Under the pieces are notes generated by a model that saw only the letters and a program-made list of their open reading frames with translations, did not search any database and was not told the origin of the DNA. Below, piece after piece: positions 19,805-29,151 of a stretch of DNA of 64,000 nt. Position 1 is the stretch's first letter. Each line of letters opens with the position of its first letter. The translations under genes and the position numbers were made by a program. The DNA is from CAVSRC01 sp963732845 (GTDB taxonomy: Bacteria; Pseudomonadota; Alphaproteobacteria; Rhizobiales; Kaistiaceae): positions 124,001 to 188,000 of the forward strand of contig CAVTBE010000005.1 in assembly GCA_963732845.1 (NCBI GenBank). The letters run 5' to 3'.

Positions 19805-22065
19805 CCGCGCCGTGTTGCCCGCCCGCCGATCTGGCCCTCAAGGAGGGCAAGGCCGCGCCGGCGGTCGACGTCGACCGTTACGTTCTGGCGGCCGAGGACG
19901 GCGCCTGCCACCTCGACCTGGCGGTTGACGGCATCCACTGCGCCGCCTGCATCCAGGCCATCGAGACAGGGCTCGCCGACCTGCCGGGCCTCGACGGCGT
20001 GCGGGTCAACTTCACGCTGAGGCGTGTCGGTCTCGACTGGCATGACGGAGCGCTCGACCCCGCCACCGTGCTCGGCAAGCTCGATCAACTGGGCTATCCC
20101 GCCCGGCCCTACCAGATGCGCGCGGTGGAGGCCGACGCCGCCCGCGAGATGAAGCGCTACATCCGCTCGCTCGCGGTCGCCGGCTTCGCCGCCATGAACA
20201 TCATGCTGCTGTCGGTATCGGTGTGGGCGGGCAACATCACCGACATCACGCCGGCGACGCGCGACTTCTTCCACTGGTTCTCGGCGCTGGTGGCGCTGCC
20301 GGCGGCAGCCTATGCCGGCCAGCCCTTCTTCGAGAGCGCGTTTCGCGCGCTCAGGGGCCGGCGCGTCAACATGGACGTGCCGATCTCGCTCGGCGTGCTG
20401 CTGGCGCTCGGCGTGTCGCTCTACGAGACCATCATCTCGGCGCGCGACGTCTATTTCGACAGCGCCATCATGCTGCTCTTCTTCCTGCTCGCCGGGCGCA
20501 CGCTCGACCTGGCCATGCGCCGCAAGACGCGCGCGCTGGCCGGCAACATCGCCGCGCTCAAGGCGGAGACGGCCGACCGCATTGCCGAAGACGGGACGGT
20601 GCGCACGGTGCCGGCCGGCGCCATCGAGGTCGGCGACACCATCCTGGTCAAGCCGGGGGCGCGGATCGCCGCCGACGGCAGGGTCGTCGCCGGGTCCTCC
20701 GCGGTCGATCAGAGCCTGGTCACCGGCGAGACGGCGCCGAAAGCGGTGGCTCAGGGCGACGCGGTCTATGCCGGTTCGATCAACCAGGGCGGCACGCTGA
20801 CGATCGCAGTGACGGCGCCGGACGGCGGTTCGCTCATCGACGAGGTGCAGAAGCTGCTCGACAAGGCGACCGAGGCGCGCTCGAAGCGCGTGCGCATCGC
20901 CGACAAGGCGGCCGAGATCTATGCGCCGGCCGTGCATCTCACCGCGCTTGTCGCGGCCGTCGGCTGGTTCGTCGCCGGGGCCGGCATCCATCAGGCGATC
21001 ATCGTGGCGACCACGGTGCTGATCATCACCTGCCCCTGCGCGCTGGCGCTGGCCATCCCCGCCGTGCAGGTGGCGGCTTCCGGCGCGCTGTTCCGCAAGG
21101 GCGTGTTCCTCAATGCCGGCGACGCCATCGAGCGGCTGGCCGAGGTCGACACGGTCGTCTTCGACAAGACCGGCACGCTCACCCTGCCCGAACCCGGCAT
21201 CGCCAATCTCGACGAGATTCCGGCGCCGCTTCTGGCGACTGTTGCGCGGCTGGCGCTCTCCAGCCACCATCCGCTGGCCGCCGCCTTGGCGGTCCGTGCC
21301 CGTGGCGCGGCGCCCCTTGGCGAGGTCAGCGAGGTACCGGGTCAGGGCATCACGGCCATGATCGACGGCGTCGAGGCGCGGCTCGGCAGCCCGGCCTTCT
21401 GCGCCGTGGACGCGCCTGACGACGCCGCCACAACCTCGATCCTCGCCTTCCGCCGTGGCGAGGAGACCGCCGTCATCCGCCTGCACCAGCGGCTGCGGCC
21501 GGGCGCGGCGGAAACCGTCGCGGCGCTGAAGGCCCGTGGGCTGACCTGCCTGATCCTCTCCGGCGACCGGGCGGACGCGGTGGCGCCAGTGGCGGCCGCC
21601 GTCGGCATCGCAGATTTCGCTGCCGGCCAGCGGCCCGGCGACAAGATCGCCCGGCTGGAGGCGCTGGCGGCTGCCGGACACAAGGTCGCCTTCGTCGGCG
21701 ACGGGCTCAACGACGCGCCGTCGCTGGCCGCCGCCCACGTCTCGCTGTCGCCGGTCAGTGCCGTCGATCTCGCCCAGGCCGAGGCCGATGCGGTCTTCCT
21801 CGGCGAGCAGCTGACGCCAATCGCCGAGGCGGTGGATATCGCGGTCCGGGCGCGGCGGCTGATGACCCAGAACCTGTGGTTCGCCGGCCTCTACAATCTC
21901 TTTGCGGTGCCGCTGGCGATCTTCGGCCTGGTGACGCCGCTGATCGCGGCGATCGCCATGTCGGGCTCCTCGCTGACGGTGACGGCGAACGCGCTGAGGG
22001 CGTTGCCGCGCGGCAGCGCGCCGCGCTCGACAGCGGCACTCGCCGGCCATACGGTGCCGGCATGA
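19801..22065 (+). CDS. ccoI: P1B-type copper-transporting ATPase for cbb3 assembly
   Basis: 754-residue FixI. The N-terminus has a Cys pair (APCCPP) and a heavy-metal-associated domain with GIHCAACIQ. The CPx membrane motif is TCPCALALAIP, the phosphorylation site DKTGTLTLP and the hinge GDGLNDAPSLA. It exports copper to the periplasm for insertion into CcoN. The ATG at 19801 overlaps the ccoH stop (ATGA), and its own stop overlaps ccoS in the same way. Confidence 0.96.
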   Translation: MTAPCCPPADLALKEGKAAPAVDVDRYVLAAEDGACHLDLAVDGIHCAACIQAIETGLADLPGLDGVRVNFTLRRVGLDWHDGALDPATVLGKLDQLGYPARPYQMRAVEADAAREMKRYIRSLAVAGFAAMNIMLLSVSVWAGNITDITPATRDFFHWFSALVALPAAAYAGQPFFESAFRALRGRRVNMDVPISLGVLLALGVSLYETIISARDVYFDSAIMLLFFLLAGRTLDLAMRRKTRALAGNIAALKAETADRIAEDGTVRTVPAGAIEVGDTILVKPGARIAADGRVVAGSSAVDQSLVTGETAPKAVAQGDAVYAGSINQGGTLTIAVTAPDGGSLIDEVQKLLDKATEARSKRVRIADKAAEIYAPAVHLTALVAAVGWFVAGAGIHQAIIVATTVLIITCPCALALAIPAVQVAASGALFRKGVFLNAGDAIERLAEVDTVVFDKTGTLTLPEPGIANLDEIPAPLLATVARLALSSHHPLAAALAVRARGAAPLGEVSEVPGQGITAMIDGVEARLGSPAFCAVDAPDDAATTSILAFRRGEETAVIRLHQRLRPGAAETVAALKARGLTCLILSGDRADAVAPVAAAVGIADFAAGQRPGDKIARLEALAAAGHKVAFVGDGLNDAPSLAAAHVSLSPVSAVDLAQAEADAVFLGEQLTPIAEAVDIAVRARRLMTQNLWFAGLYNLFAVPLAIFGLVTPLIAAIAMSGSSLTVTANALRALPRGSAPRSTAALAGHTVPA

Positions 22066-22247
22066 CGGTGCTCATCTATCTGGTGCCGCTGGCCCTGCTG
22101 CTCGGCCTGCTGTGGCTGGTGATGTTCCTGTGGTCGCTCAATACCGGCCAGTACGAGGATCTCGACGGGGCGGCGCTGCGCGTCCTCGACGACAGCGACA
22201 TCGAGACGCCGGCCGAGCGCGAGCCGGCGAACAGGTCGCAGCTGTAG
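22062..22247 (+). CDS. ccoS: cbb3 oxidase maturation protein
   Basis: 61-residue FixS: one membrane span (about 4-24), then the conserved WSLNTGQYEDLDGAA segment and an acidic tail. CcoS is needed for heme and copper insertion in cbb3 oxidases. Last gene of the cluster, with a 4-nt overlap with ccoI and a convergent ABC ATPase gene beyond. Confidence 0.93.
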   Translation: MTVLIYLVPLALLLGLLWLVMFLWSLNTGQYEDLDGAALRVLDDSDIETPAEREPANRSQL

Positions 22248-22267
22248 TCACGCTCCGTGCGGGAGTA

Positions 22268-22292
22268 AACGGGGAGAAGCCGTTCTCCGTTG
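22268..22292. terminator. possible bidirectional terminator between convergent operons
   Basis: AACGGGGAGAA and TTCTCCGTT form an imperfect hairpin in the 60-nt gap between ccoS (rightward) and the ABC ATPase gene (leftward). No T-run follows, so it is only a weak candidate. Confidence 0.35.
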
Positions 22293-22307
22293 ATGGTCCG
22301 TCGTTGT

Positions 22308-23378
22308 TCAGCCGCCCGGCGCTGCATCGAGGACGAGGACATCGTCCGGCATGAAGCTGACGGTGACCGTCTCGCCGCGTGCCGGCGGCTGCGTCACCGT
22401 GCTGTTGAAGATGTCGAGCGAGATGACGCTCTCGGCGAAGCGCACACGAATGCGCACGACGGCGCCGAGGAAGCTGACGTCGTCGATCTTGCCCTGCATG
22501 GCGTTGCGGCCCTCGCCGGCGCCGTTAAGCAAGATCGCCTCGGGCCTCAGCGCAATCGAGCGCACCTCGCCGGGCCGGGCATCGATGACGCCCTTGGTGG
22601 TGGCGATCTCCTGACCGTCGATGGCGATCCTGCCGTGCTCGGGATCGACGACCGTCGCCTCGACGATGTTGAGCGTGCCGACGAAGGAGGCGACGAAGCG
22701 GCTCTTCGGATAGTTGTAGATCTCGAAGGGCGTGCCGATCTGCTCGACCCGCCCCTCGTTCATCACCACGACGCGGTCGGACATGGACAGCGCCTCCTCC
22801 TGGTCGTGGGTGACGTAGATGGTGGTGATGCCAAGCTCGCGCTGCAGGGCACGGATTTCCTCGCGCAGCGACACGCGGATCTTGGCGTCGAGTGCCGACA
22901 GCGGCTCGTCGAGCAGGAGCACCTGCGGCTTGACGGCAAGCGCGCGGGCGAGCGCCACGCGCTGCTGCTGGCCGCCGGAGAGCTGGTAGGGGAAGCGCCC
23001 GCCAAGCTCCGGCAGCTTGATCAGCGCCAGCATTTCCTGCACCCGCGCCCTGATCTCGGCGCGCGGCCGTTTGGCGATCTTCAGGCCGAAGCCGATGTTG
23101 TCGGCAACGCTGAGATTGGGAAACAGCGCATAGGACTGGAAGACCATGCCGACGTTGCGCTGGTTTGGCTTGAGGTTGGTGACGTCCTTGCCGTCGATGC
23201 GGATGGCGCCCTCGCTCGGCGCCTCGAAGCCGGCGACCATGCGCAGCGTCGTGGTCTTGCCGCAGCCGCTCGGCCCCAGGAACGACACGAACTCGCCGCG
23301 GGCGACGGTCAAATCGAAGCCGCGCACGACCACCGTCGAACCGAACTGCTTGCGGACCTTTTCGATCTCCAGAAACAT
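22308..23378 (-). CDS. ABC transporter ATPase (PotA/FbpC type)
   Basis: 356-residue ATPase with Walker A GPSGCGKTT, signature LSGGQQQR, Walker B LLLDEPLSALD, the H-loop THDQEEA and a C-terminal TOBE domain. This architecture belongs to importers of polyamines, ferric iron, thiamine, sulfate or phosphonates. The ATG at 23378 gives the usual MFLEIEKVRKQFG; an upstream extension is not supported. Last gene of a leftward operon: binding protein, permease, permease, ATPase. Confidence 0.9.
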   Translation of the reverse strand: MFLEIEKVRKQFGSTVVVRGFDLTVARGEFVSFLGPSGCGKTTTLRMVAGFEAPSEGAIRIDGKDVTNLKPNQRNVGMVFQSYALFPNLSVADNIGFGLKIAKRPRAEIRARVQEMLALIKLPELGGRFPYQLSGGQQQRVALARALAVKPQVLLLDEPLSALDAKIRVSLREEIRALQRELGITTIYVTHDQEEALSMSDRVVVMNEGRVEQIGTPFEIYNYPKSRFVASFVGTLNIVEATVVDPEHGRIAIDGQEIATTKGVIDARPGEVRSIALRPEAILLNGAGEGRNAMQGKIDDVSFLGAVVRIRVRFAESVISLDIFNSTVTQPPARGETVTVSFMPDDVLVLDAAPGG

Positions 23379-23389
23379 GGGGCGACGCT

Positions 23390-24175
23390 CTACTTCTGTT
23401 TGGCCGTCGCCCCGGTGCGCCCGACGAGCTGGATCAGCCCCATGCACACCCAGGTGATGGCGAAGGCGATGATCGCCAGCGCCGCCGGCTCGTAGGCCCT
23501 GTTGGCGCCGATATTCTGCATGTAGGGGCCGAACATCGGCCGGTTGAGCAGGCTGGCGACGACGAATTCGCCGATGACGATGGCGAAGGTCAGGAAGGCG
23601 CCGGACAGCACCGCCACCAGGATGTTGGGAAAGATCACCCGCATGAGGATGGTCGGCGTCCTGGCGCCGAGCATCTGCGCCGCCTCGGTCAGCGTGCGCA
23701 CGTCGATGGCGCGCAGGCCGGTATCCACCGCCCGGTACATGTAGGGCAGCGACAGCGTGGCATAGCCGAAGATGAGCAGCAGGTCCGTCCCCTGTGTCGT
23801 GCCGGTGAGCGGCAGGAAGGAGGACGAGTTGAACATGCGGATATAGCCGAAGACCAGGATGATCGGCGGCACGACCAGCGGCAACAGCGTGATGAACTCG
23901 ACATAGGGCCTCAGGCCCGGCAGGCGCAGGCGCACGAAATAAGCCGCCGGCACGACCAGCAACACGCCGACGACGATGGTGAGCAGCGCGATCACCACCG
24001 AATAGGTGAGCGTCGCGGCGAACTGCGGATCGTCGAGGACGTTGCGATAGGCATCGAAGCTGTAGGTGCCGCGGCGGATGCGCAACGAAAACTCGAAGGT
24101 GGCGATCAGCGGCAGCAGGAAATAGGCGGCGCCGGCGATGAAGGTCAGCCAGGGAACGAACCGCGAGTGCTTCAT
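23390..24175 (-). CDS. ABC transporter permease (PotC-like)
   Basis: 261-residue inner-membrane permease with about six spans and the EAA cytoplasmic loop (LTEAAQMLGARTPTILMRVIFP cut short: EAAQMLGAR at its core). The start at 24175 overlaps the first permease stop (ATGA) and yields MKHSRFVPW followed by a membrane span. It pairs with the preceding permease as a heterodimer channel. Confidence 0.9.
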   Translation of the reverse strand: MKHSRFVPWLTFIAGAAYFLLPLIATFEFSLRIRRGTYSFDAYRNVLDDPQFAATLTYSVVIALLTIVVGVLLVVPAAYFVRLRLPGLRPYVEFITLLPLVVPPIILVFGYIRMFNSSSFLPLTGTTQGTDLLLIFGYATLSLPYMYRAVDTGLRAIDVRTLTEAAQMLGARTPTILMRVIFPNILVAVLSGAFLTFAIVIGEFVVASLLNRPMFGPYMQNIGANRAYEPAALAIIAFAITWVCMGLIQLVGRTGATAKQK

Positions 24176-25098
24176 TTCAGCCACCGTTCGGCGCGCGTGC
24201 GGAAGACGATGTAGATGAGGTTGGCGGCGCCGGTGATCACCACCATGCCGAGCGCCAGCGCAGCGCCGAGATTGGCGTTGTGCAGCACGTCGCCGCGGAT
24301 CTGCGCGTAGAGCAGGATCGGCACGATGTTGAGCGACGAGCCGGTGAGCGCATAGGCGGTGGCGATGGCGCCGAAGGCGTTGGCGAACAGCAGGGCGAGC
24401 GTGCCCAGGATGTTCGGCCACAGGATCGGCAGGCCGACATAGCGCCAGAACTGCCAGCGGCTGGCACCGAGCATCTCGGCCGCCTCGCCCCACTCCCCCT
24501 TCAAACCGTCGAGGGCGGGCATGACGATGAGGATCATCAGCGGGATCTGGAAATAGAGATAGGTGAGCGTCAGACCCCAGAAGGAGAGGATGTTGAAGCC
24601 GTAGTGGTAGATATCGAGGCCGAGCACCGCCTTGAGGATGATGGTGACCAGGCCGAGACGCCCGAGGGTGGCAAGGAAGGCGAAGGACAGCGGAATGCCG
24701 GCGAAGTTGGAGGCGACACCGGAGAAGGTGAGCGCGGCCGAACGGATCCAGTCCGGCAGCCCGCCGCGGGCGATGGCCAGCGCCAGCAGGAAGCCGGCGA
24801 GCGCGCCGAGCCCGGCGGAGGCGCCCGATACCTTGATCGAGATGACGTAGGCACTGACGATCGTCGGCTGGGCGAGATCGGCAAAATTGGCGAACGTCAG
24901 ATTGCCCGCCTTGTCGAAGAACGCCCCGCTGATGAGGTAGAGCGTCGGCACGACGAGGAACAGAAGCGCAAAGACGAGAAAGGGGACGACGCCGGCGAGG
25001 CCGGCGACGTCGAATCTCAGCAGACGCGTAAACGCCGCCGTCAGAGTGGTCGCCGGCCCGGATGGCTCCGGGCCGGCAAGTTCGCTGCTATTGGACAT
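24172..25098 (-). CDS. ABC transporter permease (PotB-like)
   Basis: 308-residue permease with six or so membrane spans and the EAA loop EAAEMLGASRWQFWR before LPILWPNILG. The ATG at 25098 overlaps the binding-protein stop; a TTG three codons upstream is possible. Extended soluble N-terminus of about 35 residues. Partner of the next permease in the same importer. Confidence 0.9.
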   Translation of the reverse strand: MSNSSELAGPEPSGPATTLTAAFTRLLRFDVAGLAGVVPFLVFALLFLVVPTLYLISGAFFDKAGNLTFANFADLAQPTIVSAYVISIKVSGASAGLGALAGFLLALAIARGGLPDWIRSAALTFSGVASNFAGIPLSFAFLATLGRLGLVTIILKAVLGLDIYHYGFNILSFWGLTLTYLYFQIPLMILIVMPALDGLKGEWGEAAEMLGASRWQFWRYVGLPILWPNILGTLALLFANAFGAIATAYALTGSSLNIVPILLYAQIRGDVLHNANLGAALALGMVVITGAANLIYIVFRTRAERWLK

Positions 25099-26185
25099 TG
25101 GCTCCAACGACCGAGTCCCAGTTCTTCACGATCACGTCCTTGGCCTTAGCCTGATCGTCGAGGCTGGGGAACACCGCCTTGGCATAGTTTTCGGCCGGCG
25201 GCAGCTTGGCCAGCATTTCGGCCGGGACCTTGCCTGCCTTGCTCATGGCGTTGAAGCGGATCGGGTGGCAATAGCCCTTCAGCCAGCCGAGCTGACCCTC
25301 GTCGGAATAGAGGTACTCCATCCACAGCTTGGCGGCGTTGGGATGCGGCGCATAGGCACTGATCGCCTGGATATAGACGCCGGCGACAACGCCCGAGGCG
25401 GGAACGACGGTCTCCACCGGCGGGTTGCCATCAAGGCTGTCGCGGTCGGCCAGGGACAGGTAATCCCAACGCACGACGATCGGCGTGGCACCCTGGGCGA
25501 GCGAGGCCGACTTGCCGATGACCGGGACGAAATTGCCCTTGCTGTTGAGCTCCTTGAAGAAGTCGAGACCGGCCTGGCCGGCGTCGGCGCCAGCAGCCGC
25601 ACCGGTGGCGAGACCGGCGGCGTAGACGCTCATGATCGCCTGGGCGGAGGCGCGCGGATCACCGGCGAGCGCGACGGCGTTGGCGTAGTCGGGCTTGGCC
25701 AGGTCGGACCAGTCGGTCGGCATGGTGGAGACCAGGTCCTTGTTCACCTCGAAGGCCATCACGCCGTAATAGTCGCCGTACCAGAAGCCGTCGGCGTCCT
25801 TGGCGCTGTCGGGAATCTCGTCCCAGGTGGAGACCTTGTAGGACTGGATGAGGCCGTCGGCCTTGGCCTGCGGACCGAACTGCAGGCCGACGTCGATGAC
25901 GTCGGGGGCCTGCGGGCCGGTGTTGCCCTTGTTGGCCTTGATCGCCTCGATCTCGTCGCCCGAGCCGGCATCCGGATTGAGCTCGTTGACGGTGAGGCCG
26001 TACTTCGCCTTGAAGCCTTCGATCAGCGGGCCGTAGCCGCACCAGTCATGCGGCAGGGCGATGGTGGTGAGCTGGCCTTCCTTCTTGGCGGCCGCCACCA
26101 GATCGTCCATCGAGGCCGCGAAAGCCGTACCGGCCGTGGCGCAGATCGCCAGCACCGAAACCGAAGCCAAAAGAGTCCTGTTCAT
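25088..26185 (-). CDS. ABC transporter extracellular solute-binding protein (family 1)
   Basis: 365 residues with a Sec signal peptide (cleavage near GTAFA-ASMDD). The mature part resembles the polyamine/ferric/phosphonate binding-protein fold: EGQLTTIALPHDWCGYG, a Gly-Asp-Pro-Arg-Ala-Ser segment and KLWMEYLYSDEGQ near the end. The ligand cannot be assigned: two-permease systems with this type of binding protein transport spermidine/putrescine, iron or organophosphonates. First gene of its operon, with a long leader region holding a hairpin terminator upstream. Confidence 0.87.
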   Translation of the reverse strand: MNRTLLASVSVLAICATAGTAFAASMDDLVAAAKKEGQLTTIALPHDWCGYGPLIEGFKAKYGLTVNELNPDAGSGDEIEAIKANKGNTGPQAPDVIDVGLQFGPQAKADGLIQSYKVSTWDEIPDSAKDADGFWYGDYYGVMAFEVNKDLVSTMPTDWSDLAKPDYANAVALAGDPRASAQAIMSVYAAGLATGAAAGADAGQAGLDFFKELNSKGNFVPVIGKSASLAQGATPIVVRWDYLSLADRDSLDGNPPVETVVPASGVVAGVYIQAISAYAPHPNAAKLWMEYLYSDEGQLGWLKGYCHPIRFNAMSKAGKVPAEMLAKLPPAENYAKAVFPSLDDQAKAKDVIVKNWDSVVGANVQ

Positions 26186-26398
26186 CCTGTTTCCCCATCA
26201 GTGTCTGGAGGTTCGCGCGGGATTCATCCCGCGTCGAAAGTCGCAAGGCGCTGCTACCACCGTCGTCTGACGTTTCCATGTCAGGAGAGCCAGGCTCCGG
26301 GCCGGTCGCACGCCCCAAACGTTAGGTCGAAACCAACTTTTCCGCCACATCAACGCCGGCGAGAGGATAGTTCGCCGGCTACTCTTTTCTTCAAAAAG

Positions 26399-26545
26399 AG
26401 ACGCCGACCCCTCGGCGGAGAGGTCGGCGTCTGAACTGGCCGGATGGTGCCCGGCCGGGCTACGCGGTTACACGTCACGACACCCGGGCCGCCCGGCGGC
26501 AGGGGCCATTGCCTAAGGGCCCGGGACATCAGGGAAACCGCAAAA
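26399..26545 (-). ncRNA. candidate structured small RNA or leader with intrinsic terminator
   Basis: In the 534-nt gap between the EamA gene and the binding-protein gene, the leftward strand folds well. GCGGTT (26536-26541) pairs with AACCGC (26464-26469), enclosing a 10/13-nt internal loop and a second stem CCCGGGCC/GGCCCGGG (26518-26525 with 26483-26490). This is followed by a perfect 11-bp hairpin (26422-26432 with 26399-26409) and CTTTTTG, an intrinsic terminator. A stem, open bubble and upper stem resemble 6S RNA, but I recognise no conserved 6S sequence. It could equally be an attenuated leader of the ABC operon, whose start codon is 214 nt downstream. Confidence 0.45.
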
Positions 26546-26719
26546 ACGCACGGCGGCGCTTGGGTCAGGCGAAGCCTTAAGACGCCCGTCGTCAATCGAT
26601 CCCACCCCCTGACTGGGCGTCATTAGCCGTGGCAGATGACAGTTCGATTTCAGTTTGGCGACAGCCGTCCCCGCCCCGCAGAGGAGCTCGAGTTATCCAC
26701 AGGGAAGATTCGGGTCCGG

Positions 26720-27554
26720 TCACGGGCCGGCGCTTTCGACCAGGACGAGGCCGACGACCACCAGCACGGCCGCCAGCCAGCGCACGGGGCCGAAGCGCTC
26801 ACCGAGCACGACGGCGCCGATGGCGGTGGCGAAGAGAACCGAGCTTTCGCGCACGGCGGCGACGGCGCCGATCGGCGCCACGGTCATCGCCCACAGGGCC
26901 AATCCATAGGCGGCGTAGGTCATCGCGCCGCCGACCAGCGCCACCGGAACCCGCGTCGCCAACGCGCTTAGCAGACTGGCGGCCCTGTCGCAGGACCTGG
27001 CCGGCGACGGTGATCACGCCGGCGGCGACGACGACCCAGGCGACATAGGTCTGCGGGGCGCCGCTCAGACGGGCGCCGAGCCCGTCGACCAGTGTGTAGC
27101 CGGCAATGACAAAGGCATTGGCAAGCGCGCTGCCGATGGCGTGCTGGCGCTTCAGACCGTCGGCGCCGAGTGCCACGATGCCACAGGCGACGACGACGAC
27201 GCCGGCGAGCACCCGCGCACTGGCCGGCTCGACGAAGACAATCGCCGCCAGCGTGACGATGAGGGGCGCGAGGCCGCGCATGATCGGATAGGCGACCGAC
27301 AATTCGCCGAGGCGATAGGCGCGGCCGATGAGCGCGTAATAGGCCAGGTGGATCAGCCCCGAGACGACAATGTAGGGGACGACGGTGGGGGTGAGCGGCG
27401 GCAGGAAGGGCACCAGGACGATGCCGATCACCGCTCCGCCGGCGGCCATGGCGGTCGCCGCGGCGCCACGGTCCGGATCGTGGCGGACGAGCGCGTTCCA
27501 GCCGGCATGCAGCATCGCCGCGAAGAGCAGGATCGCGAAGACGGTGAGGCTCAT
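26720..27554 (-). CDS. EamA/DMT-family permease, frameshifted
   Basis: Drug/metabolite-transporter-type permease of about 278 residues and about ten membrane spans, read in two frames. The first frame (27554 to about 26975) runs from MSLTVFAILLFAAML through the first EamA repeat. The second (about 26990 to 26720) continues with LATRVPVALVGGA and ends VLVVVGLVLVESAGP. The span of 835 nt is one base over a multiple of three. The break is around 26960-26990 and, unlike other frameshifts here, no GANTC site lies at it. Substrate unknown; such proteins export metabolites. Confidence 0.75.
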
Positions 27555-27732
27555 TTGCGCTCCCCGCGCAGCGGCACGGCGCCGTCAGCAGAATAAACGG
27601 TCGGCGGGCGGAGGGAACGCAGCACGGTCATCCAGACGGTAGTTTTGCCAAGCAGTCCGTTTACCTCGTGGCAATGGACATGTCCCAGATTTGCGCCTTC
27701 AGGCTGGGGCATGAGGCGCCAGGGATACGGAC

Positions 27733-28029
27733 ATGACGACCGTTGTGGAAGCAGCGCAGGAGCGCGCTGACCGCCGTTCGGAGCGGCGGATGCGAACACT
27801 GAAGGCCGCCAGGATTGCGTTCAATCTCGGCCATTCGGTGTTCGATTGCACCGTGCGCAATCTTTCGGCGAGCGGCGCCCTGCTCGAAGTGGCGAGCACG
27901 GTTGGCATTCCGCGGCAATTCGAGATCGTCATGGACCGGAGCGGCAGGGGCCGCCCCTGCAGCGTGCGCTGGATGACCCAGCGCATGATGGGCGTGCGTT
28001 TCGACGACCTAGCGCAAAAAGCCGGCTGA
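27733..28029 (+). CDS. PilZ-domain protein
   Basis: 98-residue single-domain PilZ protein. The N-terminal arginine cluster (RADRRSERRMR) and the NLSASGALLEV segment (N-x-S-x-x-G) match the c-di-GMP-binding signature. It would act as a small cytosolic receptor for c-di-GMP. It is divergent from the EamA gene and precedes the DapA-family gene by 63 nt, with no obvious functional link to either. A GGDEF protein at 56086-57345 is a potential c-di-GMP source. Confidence 0.82.
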   Translation: MTTVVEAAQERADRRSERRMRTLKAARIAFNLGHSVFDCTVRNLSASGALLEVASTVGIPRQFEIVMDRSGRGRPCSVRWMTQRMMGVRFDDLAQKAG

Positions 28030-28092
28030 ACCCGCGCGATCTGCTAGACTTGGCGGATAGACTCCCACCGCTTGTGTCCGGAAATCCTGATT

Positions 28093-29004
28093 ATGCAAAC
28101 GCCCCTCGCCGGCCTCTGGGTGCCGGCCTCAACCCCATTCGCCGCTGACGGCGCCGTCGACGAGCGACGGCTGGTCAGCCACTGCCGCAGGCTGCTCGAC
28201 GACGGCGCCGCCGGCCTTGCCGTGCTGGGCACGACGAGCGAGGCCAATTCGCTGACGCTTGGCGAGCGCCGGCGGGTGATCGATGCGCCGGTCGAGGCCG
28301 GCATCGCGGCGGAGCGGCTGTTGCCCGGCACCGGCGCCTGCGCCATCGACGATGCGGTCGAACTCAGCCGCCACGCCGCCGAGATCGGCTGCGCCGGCGT
28401 GCTGCTGCTGCCGCCGTTCTATTACAAGAACGTCCCGGACGATGGCCTGTTCGCGTACGTTGCCGCCATCATCGAGCGGTGCGGTGCGAAGGTGCCACGC
28501 ATCCTGCTCTATCACTTCCCGGCGATGGCGGCGGTCGGCTGGTCGAATGCGCTGGTCGGCCGGCTGCTGGAAGCCTTTCCGGGCATCGTCGTCGGCATGA
28601 AGGATTCCTCCGGCGACGCGGCGCACACCAGGTCGGTGATCGAGGCCTTTCCGGGCTTCGCCATGTTCCCCGGCGCAGAGATGTATCTGCTCGACGCGCT
28701 GAAATGGGGCGCGGCCGGCTGCATCTCGGCGACCGCCAACGTCAACGCCCGCAACATCGCGACCCTGATCGCCGGCTGGAAGGACGCCGATGCGCCCGTC
28801 CGCCAGGAGAAGCTGGTGGCGGTGCGCAAATCCTTCGCGGATTTTCCGACGGTTGCGGCGGTGAAGACGCTGAAGGCCGCCATCACCGGCGACGAGACTT
28901 GGCTCACCGTGCGCCCGCCGCTGGTAGCCCTCACCGCGGAGGAGCGCCGCACCCTGCTCGCCAGGCCGGCACTGGCCGAGCTTCTCGAGGCCGTCGCCGG
29001 CTGA
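28093..29004 (+). CDS. DapA-family class I aldolase/lyase
   Basis: 303-residue TIM-barrel protein of the dihydrodipicolinate synthase/N-acetylneuraminate lyase family. It shows GTTSEANSLT (pyruvate-binding TT motif), the catalytic Tyr in LLYHFPA and the Schiff-base Lys in GMKDSSGD. The family includes DapA, NanA and several sugar-acid aldolases; the substrate loop here does not match classic DapA well enough to assign lysine synthesis. The ATG at 28093 is favoured over an upstream alternative start at 28072. Confidence 0.82.
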   Translation: MQTPLAGLWVPASTPFAADGAVDERRLVSHCRRLLDDGAAGLAVLGTTSEANSLTLGERRRVIDAPVEAGIAAERLLPGTGACAIDDAVELSRHAAEIGCAGVLLLPPFYYKNVPDDGLFAYVAAIIERCGAKVPRILLYHFPAMAAVGWSNALVGRLLEAFPGIVVGMKDSSGDAAHTRSVIEAFPGFAMFPGAEMYLLDALKWGAAGCISATANVNARNIATLIAGWKDADAPVRQEKLVAVRKSFADFPTVAAVKTLKAAITGDETWLTVRPPLVALTAEERRTLLARPALAELLEAVAG

Positions 29005-29022
29005 ACGGCGGCCGCCATCTTC

Positions 29023-29125
29023 CGTTCGTCCCCACGAAGGCGGGGATCCAGGGGAGATTCGCCGCTGGACCTTATGCCCGTCGACAGTCCGACCTGGATG
29101 CCCGCCCGGAGGCGGACATGAGCGG
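29023..29125. repeat. REP-like composite palindromic element, copy 1
   Basis: Two short palindromic units (CCCCACGAAGGCGGGG near 29030-29045; ATGCCCGCCCGGAGGCGGACAT near 29098-29119) separated by about 50 nt, between the stops of convergent genes. A related pair in opposite orientation lies at 61743-61850, so this is a dispersed extragenic repeat. Confidence 0.65.
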
Positions 29126-29151
29126 AATGTTTGGCGCGGCCCTGCCCACAC

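Noticed and set aside
19459..22050. 863-codon minus-strand frame opposite ccoH/ccoI
   Set aside because: Same codon-shadow effect; the plus strand has complete FixH and FixI proteins with all motifs.
26570..26625. GCT-AAT-GAC tag-like frame suggesting tmRNA
   Set aside because: The frame reads ANDAQSGGGID and stops, without the usual LAA-type end, and no tRNA-like domain is near.
26186..26719. Known riboswitch (TPP, SAM-II, cobalamin, glycine) upstream of the binding-protein gene
   Set aside because: None of the conserved core sequences of these classes could be found in the leader on the minus strand.
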